A DNA stretch of 64,000 nt from Arthrobacter koreensis (lineage in GTDB: Bacteria; Actinomycetota; Actinomycetes; Actinomycetales; Micrococcaceae), in the NCBI RefSeq assembly GCF_009193255.1, contig NZ_WACG01000002.1, forward strand, positions 124,001-188,000, written 5' to 3'. Made by a program: the position numbers and the translations under genes. Shown here in pieces: positions 1 to 7,243 of this stretch. The notes under the pieces are model-generated. The model ran no database searches. It saw only the letters and a list, made by a program, of their open reading frames with translations, and was not told the DNA's origin. Position 1 is the first letter of the stretch. The number at the start of each line of letters is the position of its first letter.

Positions 1-105
1 GTCTACGGCGTGACCCGCGAGCGGATCCGCCAGATCGAATCCAAGACCATGTCGAAGCTGCGCCACCCCTCGCGGTCGCAGGTCCTGCGGGACTACCTCG
101 ACTAG
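1..105 (+). CDS. sigA: Principal RNA polymerase sigma factor, 3' end (partial)
   Basis: The first 34 codons are the C-terminal end of a housekeeping sigma-70 factor; the 5' part lies outside the window. The peptide [20 protein letters not shown] is the recognition helix of region 4.2, which contacts the -35 promoter element. It is followed by the usual short tail ending in RDYLD and a TAG stop at 103-105. The position immediately before DUF7455 and a type II topoisomerase B subunit is the standard actinobacterial neighbourhood of the principal sigma gene, so I prefer sigA/rpoD over an alternative group 2 sigma factor. Confidence 0.93.
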
Positions 106-124
106 GACACTGCAGAACCGGCAG

Positions 125-175
125 AACTAAAAGGCTGTGCCCCCGCGAACATCGCGGGGGCACAGCCTTTTAGTT
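125..175. terminator. Perfect 24-bp-stem bidirectional terminator after sigA
   Basis: Positions 125-148 and 152-175 are exact reverse complements, with a 3-base loop (ACA, 149-151). The stem has an AACTAAAA edge on one side and TTTTAGTT on the other, so it gives a U-rich tail in both directions. It sits 20 bases after the sigA stop and would also stop transcription arriving from the DUF7455 gene on the minus strand. Confidence 0.92.
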
Positions 176-210
176 CTCCACTACTGCCTCATCCCGGCGG
201 GTGGATGCCG

Positions 211-252
211 GCCGGTCCCGGTCCCTCGACGGGGCGGGCCACCGGGACCGGC
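211..252. repeat. 12-bp inverted repeat between sigA and DUF7455
   Basis: GCCGGTCCCGGT at 211-222 is the exact reverse complement of ACCGGGACCGGC at 241-252, with an 18-base spacer. It lies between two better terminator hairpins and has no T-run, so its role is unclear. A back-up terminator or transcript-stabilising hairpin is the simplest reading. Confidence 0.5.
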
Positions 253-281
253 AGTCCGGGGAAACATGCCCGGACAGAACA

Positions 282-308
282 AAGGCCCCTCCACACCGGA
301 GGGGCCTT
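282..308 (-). terminator. Hairpin terminator after the DUF7455 gene
   Basis: AAGGCCCCTCC (282-292) pairs with GGAGGGGCCTT (298-308) around a 5-base loop. Read on the minus strand it lies 30 bases downstream of the DUF7455 stop and runs into a short T tract, as expected for an intrinsic terminator of that gene. Confidence 0.8.
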
Positions 309-338
309 CGCGAGGTCTGGGACTGCTGGTCTTCGGAA

Positions 339-560
339 TTAATCTTCCGGAGAAGCTGCCTTCTGGTGCAGACGAGCACTCTCGTCCTGCCACTCAGAGG
401 TCAGGGGGCGAAGGTTCGCCTCCACTGTCCGTGCATGGTGAGCGCAGAAAAGAAGTTCCCCACCGGAGGATTCCAGTACCGCGCGCACGTAAGCCTGAGC
501 GCCGCAGCGGTCACAGCGGTCCAGCGCATTGAGTTGACGTGTAGCAACTGCTGCTGTCAT
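339..560 (-). CDS. DUF7455 family small zinc-ribbon-like protein
   Basis: This 73-residue protein has the conserved DUF7455 core: a CDRCGAQAYVR segment near residues 16-26 followed by LLFCAHHAR near 36-44. The CxxC...CxxH spacing suggests one bound metal ion. The family is almost confined to actinobacteria and typically sits beside the principal sigma factor gene, as here; no function is established. A very strong ribosome binding site, AAGGAGG at 569-575 on the minus strand, lies 8 bases upstream of the ATG and fixes the start. It is transcribed away from parE. Confidence 0.88.
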   Translation of the reverse strand: MTAAVATRQLNALDRCDRCGAQAYVRAVLESSGGELLFCAHHARTVEANLRPLTSEWQDESARLHQKAASPED

Positions 561-861
561 GAGTGCCTCCTTAAGGGTGTTGATACTTCATATAACCATC
601 TTTGCCGGCCGGGCCTTTCGATTAAGGCCCGCCTTTCGCTCTGCGCGTACCAACGGGTAGGTCACATCCAAGCCAGCGGGCAGTGGCACTGTTCACTTTT
701 GCCGCCCGCCAGTCCCTTCGCTGGGGCGCGGCCCCTGAGTCGCTGCAGGGCACTGTCACCGGCGGGCATTAACCTTATAGAAGGCCGGTTGCCTCCGGCT
801 GCCCCGCCGCAAGGCATCCCTACGCATATCAAGGCCCTTCCGGCCCTAGGAGTTCAGCACC
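561..861. other. Intergenic region between DUF7455 and parE
   Basis: This 301-base divergent spacer should hold promoters for both flanking genes. The only structure I see is an 8-bp hairpin, CGGGCCTT (610-617) with AAGGCCCG (624-631). The AT-rich stretch near 586-600 could hold the DUF7455 promoter (TATATG and TATCAA hexamers on the minus strand). The parE ribosome binding site AGGAG is at 848-852. I find no open reading frame here with the codon bias of its neighbours. Confidence 0.4.
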
Positions 862-2988
862 GTGGTCCCCCTGGATACTGAGTACAACGCCCGGCACCTT
901 TCCGTCCTGGAAGGCCTCGAGGCTGTCCGGAAACGCCCCGGCATGTACATCGGGTCCACTGACTCCCGGGGGCTGATGCACTGCCTCTGGGAGATCATCG
1001 ACAACTCCGTCGACGAGGCCCTGGCCGGCTACGGACAGAGCATCCGGATCATCCTGCACGCGGACAACTCCGTAGAGATCCATGACGACGGCCGCGGCAT
1101 TCCGGTGGACATCGAACCCAAGACCGGACTCTCCGGCGTCGAGGTGGTTTTCACCAAACTCCATGCCGGCGGCAAGTTCGGCGGCGGCTCGTACGCCGCG
1201 TCCGGCGGCCTGCACGGTGTGGGCGCCTCCGTGGTGAACGCACTGTCATCACGCCTGGACGTGCAAGTGGACCGCGCCGGCAAGACGTACCAGATGACTT
1301 TCCGCCGCGGAGAGCCCGGCGTCTTTGCGGACAGCGGCTCCAAGCCAACCCCCGACGCCAAGTTCACGCCGTTCCTGGACAGCAGCAAGCTCGAGGTAGT
1401 TGGCAAGGCAAAGCGCGGCGTCACCGGCACCCGGATCCGGTACTGGGCCGACCGGCAGATTTTCACCCCGGATGCCAAGTTCTCCTACGCGGAGCTTGAG
1501 GCCCGGGCCCGCCAAACCTCCTTCCTGGTGCCCGGCCTGCGAATCACGCTGCGGGACGAACGGCGCCTGCCCGGAACTCCCGGAGAAGACGGACCGGTTG
1601 AGGAGGTCTTCCACCACGACGGCGGCATCTCAGAATTCGTTGAGTTCCTCGCTGCGGATGCGCCCGTAACCGACATCTGGCGCCTGCACGGTGCAGGAAA
1701 GTTCAAGGAGTCCGTTCCGGTCCTGGATGAACGCGGGCACAGCAAGATCACCGAGGTTGAACGCGAGTGCGAGGTGGACATCGCGCTGCGCTGGGGGATT
1801 GGCTACGAAACCAGCATCCGCAGCTTCGTCAACATCATCGCCACGCCCAAGGGCGGTACCCACCAGGCCGGCTTCGAGCAGGCGCTGCTGAAGACCTTCC
1901 GCAAGGTCATCGAAAGCAACGCCCGCAAGCTGAAGGCCGGCAACGACAAGATCGAGAAAGACGACGTCTTTGCCGGGCTCACTGCCGTGCTGACGGTGCG
2001 GCTCGCCGAACCGCAGTTCGAAGGCCAGACCAAGGAGATCCTCGGCACGTCCGCCGTCCGGTCGATTGTGTCCAAGGTCGTCGAAAAGGAAATCACGGCC
2101 AGGCTCAACTCAACGGCCCGCGGGGACAAAGCCCAGACCGCGCTGCTGCTGGAAAAAGTCGTGTCGGAGATGAAATCCCGTATCTCTGCGCGAGTGCACA
2201 AGGAGACCCAGCGGCGAAAGAACGCGCTGGAAACATCCTCAATGCCCGTTAAGCTCGCCGACTGCCGGATTGATGACAACGAACGGTCTGAACTGTTCAT
2301 CGTGGAGGGTGATTCCGCCCTGGGTACTGCCAAGCTGGCGCGGTCTTCGGATTTCCAGGCGCTGCTGCCGATTCGGGGCAAGATCCTCAATGTGCAGAAG
2401 GCCTCCGTCTCGGACATGCTCTCCAACGCCGAGTGTGCAGCCCTGATCCAGGTAGTCGGGGCAGGTTCCGGCCGCAGCTTCCAGCTTGACGCCGCGCGCT
2501 ACGGCAAGGTCATTTTCATGACCGATGCGGACGTGGACGGCGCCCACATCCGCACGCTGCTGCTGACCCTCTTCTTCCGTTACATGCGCCCGCTGGTGGA
2601 GGCCGGGCGTGTCTATGCCGCTGTTCCGCCCCTGCACCGCGTGGAAGTGATCAACCACGGCTCCAAAGCCAACGAGATGGTCTACACGTACAGCGAGAAG
2701 GAACTCCACCAGCTGCTGGACCGGCTGGAGAAAGAAGGCAAGCGCTACAAGGAGCCCATCCAGCGCTACAAGGGCCTGGGCGAAATGGATGCGGACCAGC
2801 TCGCTGAAACCACCATGGATCCCCGCCACCGCACCCTGCGCCGGATCCGCCTCAGCGAGGCGGAGGAAGCCGACCGGCATGTGGATGAGGCGACGTTCGA
2901 ACTGCTGATGGGCAGCGACGTTGCCCCGCGCAAGGAGTTCATCATCGCCGGCGCCGCGATGCTGGACCGGGACCGCATCGACGCATAG
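862..2988 (+). CDS. parE: DNA topoisomerase IV (type IIA) subunit B
   Basis: This 708-residue GHKL ATPase subunit of a type IIA topoisomerase pairs with the A subunit encoded at 15318-17810. In order it shows the ATP-binding motifs DNSVDEALAG (about residues 47-56), DDGRGIPV and GGLHGVGASVVNALS, then the TOPRIM metal site EGDSALG (about 481) and DADVDGAHIR (about 554). The C-terminal motif is IQRYKGLGEMD. The start is GTG with AGGAG 9 bases upstream. The location beside sigA, away from an oriC-type dnaA/recF context, argues for ParE rather than GyrB, but the two paralogues cannot be told apart with certainty by eye. The enzyme relaxes and decatenates replicated DNA. Confidence 0.9.
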   Translation: MVPLDTEYNARHLSVLEGLEAVRKRPGMYIGSTDSRGLMHCLWEIIDNSVDEALAGYGQSIRIILHADNSVEIHDDGRGIPVDIEPKTGLSGVEVVFTKLHAGGKFGGGSYAASGGLHGVGASVVNALSSRLDVQVDRAGKTYQMTFRRGEPGVFADSGSKPTPDAKFTPFLDSSKLEVVGKAKRGVTGTRIRYWADRQIFTPDAKFSYAELEARARQTSFLVPGLRITLRDERRLPGTPGEDGPVEEVFHHDGGISEFVEFLAADAPVTDIWRLHGAGKFKESVPVLDERGHSKITEVERECEVDIALRWGIGYETSIRSFVNIIATPKGGTHQAGFEQALLKTFRKVIESNARKLKAGNDKIEKDDVFAGLTAVLTVRLAEPQFEGQTKEILGTSAVRSIVSKVVEKEITARLNSTARGDKAQTALLLEKVVSEMKSRISARVHKETQRRKNALETSSMPVKLADCRIDDNERSELFIVEGDSALGTAKLARSSDFQALLPIRGKILNVQKASVSDMLSNAECAALIQVVGAGSGRSFQLDAARYGKVIFMTDADVDGAHIRTLLLTLFFRYMRPLVEAGRVYAAVPPLHRVEVINHGSKANEMVYTYSEKELHQLLDRLEKEGKRYKEPIQRYKGLGEMDADQLAETTMDPRHRTLRRIRLSEAEEADRHVDEATFELLMGSDVAPRKEFIIAGAAMLDRDRIDA

Positions 2989-3006
2989 GGGACCGCCCCC
3001 TGCCGG

Positions 3007-3981
3007 TTACGCGTGAATGAGGCCGGGGGCAAACAGCAGGACGGTCGGGACGGCCAGGAGCAGCACGGCAGCGGCCTGGATCAGGATGCTGGCCCAGCGC
3101 TGCAGCGGCGGCTGGGGCGTCAGCAGGCGGCTTAGCCGTGCCGCCATGCCGGTCTCGTCCTCCCGGCCGCCGCCGGCTACGGCGGGAACCGAGGAGCCGG
3201 GAAGAGCGGCCGCGGAATCAGCGCCCGCACCTGAGGCCGAACCAACAATCGCGACGGCGCGGATCAACGTGGGGCGGTCGACCTTTTTCAGCGCCTCGTC
3301 ATCTGCCAGCATCTCGATCAGTTCGTTGACAGAGCGCTGGGCGAGCTGCGAGGTGGGCAGCCACGGCAGGGCCGCGCGCCACGCGGCAAAGGCCCAGAGC
3401 AGCAGATGGTGGTGCTGGCTCAGGTGCGCCCTCTCATGGGTGAGTACACCCGAAAGCTCCTTCTCGGAGAGGATGTCCATCAGTCCGTCCGAGAGGACGG
3501 TAACCGAGTGGGCTCCTCCCGGAAGGCAGTAGGCAACGGGGGAGGGGTGCGGGATGACGAGGGTCGCCGGGGTGTTGAGGGACGGAGAGCTGAGCAGGTT
3601 CAGCATGTCCCGGTGGCGGCGCCTGCCGGAGACAATGCGGTAGTAGGTGAGCAGCAGGGTGAAGACCAGATGCACGGTCAGCAACACGGCGGCGCTGATG
3701 GCAAAGACGTGGACCAGGCCCAGTGCCTCCACGGACTGCCGCTGCAGGAGGATGTTCCAGAGACCCGAAAGCCCCTGCGCTAGGTTGTCGCCAATCGGTT
3801 CCAGGCCCCAGGTCAGCATGGCGCCGATCATGGACAGCCCGCCGGCCAGGGCGATCGACTGCCAGAGCACCATCGCGGTGAATGGCGACCTCGCGGGCCA
3901 TTTCGCGCGCGAGAGCAGGACCGGAACCGGCCAGGCGAGGATTACTGCCAGTGCAGCGAGAAAGTAGGAGGCCCAGAACAT
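3007..3981 (-). CDS. M56 family (BlaR1-like) membrane metalloprotease
   Basis: This 324-residue integral membrane protein has hydrophobic segments near residues 1-24, 35-60, 90-115, 190-205 and 297-320. The zinc protease motif HERAH lies at about 182-186, and a downstream ELIEMLADDEAL stretch probably supplies the third ligand. It lacks the extracellular penicillin-binding domain of BlaR1, so it belongs to the short M56 type. It starts 20 bases after the BlaI-type repressor gene on the same strand, forming the classic two-gene switch in which the protease inactivates the repressor. The target here is probably not a beta-lactamase gene, because none is nearby and the adjacent operon is cytochrome bd. 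Confidence 0.87.
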   Translation of the reverse strand: MFWASYFLAALAVILAWPVPVLLSRAKWPARSPFTAMVLWQSIALAGGLSMIGAMLTWGLEPIGDNLAQGLSGLWNILLQRQSVEALGLVHVFAISAAVLLTVHLVFTLLLTYYRIVSGRRRHRDMLNLLSSPSLNTPATLVIPHPSPVAYCLPGGAHSVTVLSDGLMDILSEKELSGVLTHERAHLSQHHHLLLWAFAAWRAALPWLPTSQLAQRSVNELIEMLADDEALKKVDRPTLIRAVAIVGSASGAGADSAAALPGSSVPAVAGGGREDETGMAARLSRLLTPQPPLQRWASILIQAAAVLLLAVPTVLLFAPGLIHA

Positions 3982-4001
3982 GCGGGGCGCAGACCGGGGG
4001 C

Positions 4002-4373
4002 CTAGGCGCCGTCGAGCAGCCTGCGCAGGGTTTGCGCTTCGGTTGCCGAGACGGAACCGACGAAGCGGGCCAGGACCGCTTCGCGGTCGTTGGCAGAGCC
4101 GAGGACCTCGTGCATGAGCTCTGCGGTGTGTTCAGCGCGGGTGGTCACCGCACGGTAGCGGTGGGGCCGGATGTCGCGCTCACGCGCCACGAGGGCCTTC
4201 TTTTCGAGCCGGGACAGGACGGTGAGGACCGTGGTTACGGCAAGGCCTTTGGCATCTGGGCGGCCGGCATCATTCTGGGCCAGCCGTTCGCGGAGTTCGT
4301 TGGCGGTTAACGCCTCGGGTGCTTCCCAGAGGAGATCCATCATCGCCCGCTCGAGCTCTCCGAGTGTCGCCAT
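4002..4373 (-). CDS. BlaI/MecI/CopY family transcriptional repressor
   Basis: This 123-residue winged-helix repressor opens with LGELERAMMDLLWEAPEALT and continues with TTVLTVLSRLEKKALV, the recognition helix region, followed by the C-terminal dimerisation part. The start at 4373 is chosen because AAAGGAAG (4383-4390) lies 9 bases upstream. In-frame ATGs at 4382, 4436 and 4478 would abut the Shine-Dalgarno sequence or add a basic, low-quality tail. It precedes the M56 protease gene and diverges from cydA. Three palindromes of one type lie in the divergent region and are the likely binding sites, so it probably controls cydABDC and perhaps itself. Confidence 0.9.
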   Translation of the reverse strand: MATLGELERAMMDLLWEAPEALTANELRERLAQNDAGRPDAKGLAVTTVLTVLSRLEKKALVARERDIRPHRYRAVTTRAEHTAELMHEVLGSANDREAVLARFVGSVSATEAQTLRRLLDGA

Positions 4374-4498
4374 AGTCCGCATCTTCCTTTGTTTTCGGTC
4401 CCTGGTCCGGGAGTTCGCCCCGGCCTGGTTTTCCATGGACGCTTGCGCCTTGGCGCGCCGCGTCGGGATGCTTAACAATACCGACTTTCAACGTAGTT

Positions 4499-4515
4499 CT
4501 CTACATCACGTAGAA
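4499..4515. promoter_or_regulatory. Candidate BlaI-type operator, copy 1
   Basis: The site is CTCTAC-ATCAC-GTAGAA, an inverted repeat of TCTAC/GTAGA around a 5-base spacer. It is the outermost of three matching sites in front of cydA. Confidence 0.7.
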
Positions 4516-4531
4516 ACATTGCGGCCAAGTG

Positions 4532-4548
4532 TTCTACGATGCGTAGAA
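4532..4548. promoter_or_regulatory. Candidate BlaI-type operator, copy 2
   Basis: The site is TTCTAC-GATGC-GTAGAA, with perfect 6-bp arms around a 5-base spacer. Its centre is 33 bases from copy 1 and 25 bases from copy 3. Confidence 0.75.
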
Positions 4549-4556
4549 GAAGGGTT

Positions 4557-4573
4557 TTCTACCGCTTGTAGAA
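4557..4573. promoter_or_regulatory. Candidate BlaI-type operator, copy 3
   Basis: The site is TTCTAC-CGCTT-GTAGAA, with perfect 6-bp arms around a 5-base spacer. It ends 24 bases before the preferred cydA start, so a bound repressor would block the promoter or early transcript. Confidence 0.75.
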
Positions 4574-4597
4574 CATGACATGACTAAGGACCTGCAC

Positions 4598-6211
4598 GTG
4601 GAAGCATTGGACATTGCCCGCTGGCAATTCGGCATTACGACGGTGTATCACTTCCTGATGGTCCCGCTGACCATCGGACTGGGCCTGGTTGTGGCCGCCC
4701 TGCAGACCGCATGGGTCCGCACGGGCAAGGAAGAGTACCTGCGCCTCACCAAGTTCTGGGGCAAGCTGTTCCTGATCAACTTCATCATGGGCGTGGCTAC
4801 CGGGCTGGTCCAGGAGTTCCAGTTCGGTATGGCGTGGAGCGAGTACAGCCGGTTCGTCGGCGACGTCTTCGGCGCCCCGCTGGCACTCGAATCGCTCCTG
4901 GCGTTCTTCACCGAATCGGTATTCCTGGGCCTGTGGATCTTTGGCTGGAACCGGCTGCCCAAGAAACTCCACCTTGCCACCATCTGGCTGGCAACCGGAG
5001 CCTCGGCCCTCTCGGCCTACTTCATCCTCGCCGCGAACTCCTGGATGCAGCACCCGGTTGGCGTTGAGCTTGTGGACGGCCGTGCCGTCATGACGGACAT
5101 TTGGGCCGTACTGACGAACAACACCCTCCTGGTCGCCTTCCCGCACACCATCACGGGCGCGTTCGCCGTCGCCGGCGGTTTCCTGCTGGGCATCTCCTGG
5201 TACCACCTGTGGAAGCGGCGCCGCGACGGGATCGACACGGTGGACGAGAACGGCCGCGTGATCGTGGGCGAAGACGCCGCGATCGGACGCGACAAGACGG
5301 ACCACGCCGTCTGGATCAAGGCCCTGCGCATTGGTGCCGCCGTCGCCGTGGTCGCGTTCGCCGGCACCGCAATCACCGGCGACCTGCAAGGGAAGCTGAT
5401 GTTCGAGCAGCAGCCCATGAAGATGGCTGCCGCGGAAGCTGCCTGCCACAACGGCACTTCCTTCTCCATCCTTTCCGTCGGAGACGTCGGTGCCCGTAAC
5501 TGCGACGACGTCAAGACGCTGATCGAGGTACCAGGAGTCCTGTCCTTCCTGGCGAACGGTGACTTCAACACCCCGGTCGACGGCGTGAACACCCTGATCC
5601 CGGAATACCAGGAGAAGTACGGCACCCACCTGCCGGATGACCCAATGTACGGCGAGCAGGCCGGCCAGGAGATCGATTACCTGCCCGTCATGGCCGTGAC
5701 CTACTGGGGCTTCCGCATCATGATCGGCTTCGGCGGTATTGCCGCAATCGCCGCCGCAGTGGCCCTCTGGGTTACCCGCAAGGGCACCGTGCCGCAGTCC
5801 AAGGGGCTGATGCGCCTGGCCGTGTTCGGCATCCTCGCGCCGTTCGGTGCCAACAGCGCCGGGTGGATCTTTACCGAAATGGGCCGCCAGCCGTTCGTTG
5901 TGGTACCCAACCCCAGCTTCACCGGCATAGACAACGTGTTCATGTTCACCGCCGCGGCGGTTTCCCCTGGCGTCAGCAGGGCGGAACTGCTCTTCTCCGT
6001 CATCTCCTTCACGGTCATCTACCTGGCCCTGCTGGTGGTGGAAGTCGGCTTGCTGGCGAAGTACGTCCGCGGCGGCGTTCCATCCGCCATGCCTGAACTG
6101 GTGCCCGGCAACGGACACAGCGGTGACGGCTCCGACGGGCAGGGCGGACCCGCCGGTGACGGCAAGCCCGGCGGACGCAAGTCCGACGATGTCCTCGATT
6201 TCGCCTACTAG
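4598..6211 (+). CDS. cydA: Cytochrome bd ubiquinol/menaquinol oxidase subunit I
   Basis: This 537-residue membrane protein is the haem-carrying, quinol-oxidising subunit of the oxygen-scavenging bd oxidase. The start MEALDIARWQFGITTVYHF is typical, with H18 as the high-spin haem ligand. AFPHTITGAF (near 185) carries the second haem histidine, and the EMGRQPF segment is near 426-432. I place the start at GTG 4598 because AAGGA (4586-4590) lies 7 bases upstream. The ATG at 4580 has no ribosome binding site and nearly touches an operator. The GRQPF motif has Phe where most CydA proteins have Trp. cydB follows 15 bases later, in one operon with cydDC. Confidence 0.96.
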   Translation: MEALDIARWQFGITTVYHFLMVPLTIGLGLVVAALQTAWVRTGKEEYLRLTKFWGKLFLINFIMGVATGLVQEFQFGMAWSEYSRFVGDVFGAPLALESLLAFFTESVFLGLWIFGWNRLPKKLHLATIWLATGASALSAYFILAANSWMQHPVGVELVDGRAVMTDIWAVLTNNTLLVAFPHTITGAFAVAGGFLLGISWYHLWKRRRDGIDTVDENGRVIVGEDAAIGRDKTDHAVWIKALRIGAAVAVVAFAGTAITGDLQGKLMFEQQPMKMAAAEAACHNGTSFSILSVGDVGARNCDDVKTLIEVPGVLSFLANGDFNTPVDGVNTLIPEYQEKYGTHLPDDPMYGEQAGQEIDYLPVMAVTYWGFRIMIGFGGIAAIAAAVALWVTRKGTVPQSKGLMRLAVFGILAPFGANSAGWIFTEMGRQPFVVVPNPSFTGIDNVFMFTAAAVSPGVSRAELLFSVISFTVIYLALLVVEVGLLAKYVRGGVPSAMPELVPGNGHSGDGSDGQGGPAGDGKPGGRKSDDVLDFAY

Positions 6212-6226
6212 CAGGAACGGAAGACC

Positions 6227-7243
6227 ATGGAGCTCACAACATTCTGGTTCATAGTTATTGCCTTCCTGTGGGTTGGATACCTCTTCCTGGAAGGATTCGA
6301 CCTGGGCGTGGGCATGCTCATGAAGCTCTTCGCCCGCGATGAGCGGGAGCGGCGCGTCCTGCTCAACACCATTGGTCCCGTCTGGGACGGCAACGAAGTA
6401 TGGCTCATCACCGCAGGCGCGATGACCTTCGCAGCCTTCCCGTTCTGGTACGCGGCGTTGTTCTCCGCGCTCTACCTGCCGCTGACCCTGGTACTGCTCG
6501 GACTCATCTTCCGTGCTGTCTCCATCGAGTACCGCGGGAAGCGGGACAATGACCGCTGGCGCAACCGCTGGGACTGGGCCATGGCGCTGGGATCCTTTGT
6601 CAGCGCCTTCGGCGTGGGTGCCGCCCTGGCCCTGACCTCCACCGGCCTGCCGCTGAACGAGAACGGCGACCGTGTGGGCGGAGCCTTCGCCTGGCTCACT
6701 CCGTGGGCAGTGCTTGGCGGCCTCGCCGTCGTCGGCTTTGCCCTGGTCCACGCCTGCGCCTTCCTGATGTTGAAGACCGACGGCGAGATCCGTGCCCGCG
6801 CACGCGGCGCCGTCGTGCGCTGGCTGCCCGTGGGAGTGCTGCCGCTGGCTGTCTGGGCCATCGGCGTGCAGTTCACCAGCGGTGAACTGATGTCCCTGAT
6901 TCCGCTGGCCGTTGCGGTGGTTGCCCTGGTGGTCGCCTGGGTCATGGCGTACCGGGGCAGGGAAGCGCTCTCCTTCGCGGCGCTGGGTGCATTCCTGCTC
7001 TTTGGGGCGGTGTCGATCTTCGCTGCCATGTACCCCGTGGTCCTTCCGTCCTCGCTTGATGCCGCCTGGAACCTGACCATCGAGAATGCGTCCTCCAGCC
7101 CCTACACGCTGAAGGTCATGACCTGGGTCTCCGTGTTCGGCCTGCCGGTCGTCCTGCTCTACCAGGGTTGGACGTACTGGGTCTTCCGCAAGCGCGTCAC
7201 GGCTGAATCCATCCCCGCTGTCCACAAAGTGAAGGTCCAGTGA
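6227..7243 (+). CDS. cydB: Cytochrome bd oxidase subunit II
   Basis: This 338-residue multi-spanning membrane protein partners CydA. It opens with a hydrophobic helix, then the conserved GYLFLEGFDLGVGML and the NTIGPVWDGNEVW segment, both hallmarks of CydB. Its length matches the family. GGAACGGAAG upstream provides the ribosome binding site 15 bases after the cydA stop. Its stop codon overlaps the GTG start of the next gene, cydDC, by 4 bases (GTGA), so translation of the assembly factor is probably coupled to cydB. Confidence 0.96.
   Translation: MELTTFWFIVIAFLWVGYLFLEGFDLGVGMLMKLFARDERERRVLLNTIGPVWDGNEVWLITAGAMTFAAFPFWYAALFSALYLPLTLVLLGLIFRAVSIEYRGKRDNDRWRNRWDWAMALGSFVSAFGVGAALALTSTGLPLNENGDRVGGAFAWLTPWAVLGGLAVVGFALVHACAFLMLKTDGEIRARARGAVVRWLPVGVLPLAVWAIGVQFTSGELMSLIPLAVAVVALVVAWVMAYRGREALSFAALGAFLLFGAVSIFAAMYPVVLPSSLDAAWNLTIENASSSPYTLKVMTWVSVFGLPVVLLYQGWTYWVFRKRVTAESIPAVHKVKVQ

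Noticed and set aside
3007-4373. Beta-lactam resistance function for the BlaI/M56 pair
   Set aside because: No beta-lactamase or penicillin-binding protein gene is near, and the protease lacks the sensor domain of BlaR1.
4559-7225. Very long open frame (888 codons) on the minus strand
   Set aside because: It lies exactly opposite cydA and cydB, is rich in His, Asp, Gln and Gly as expected for the complement of high-GC coding DNA, and matches no family.
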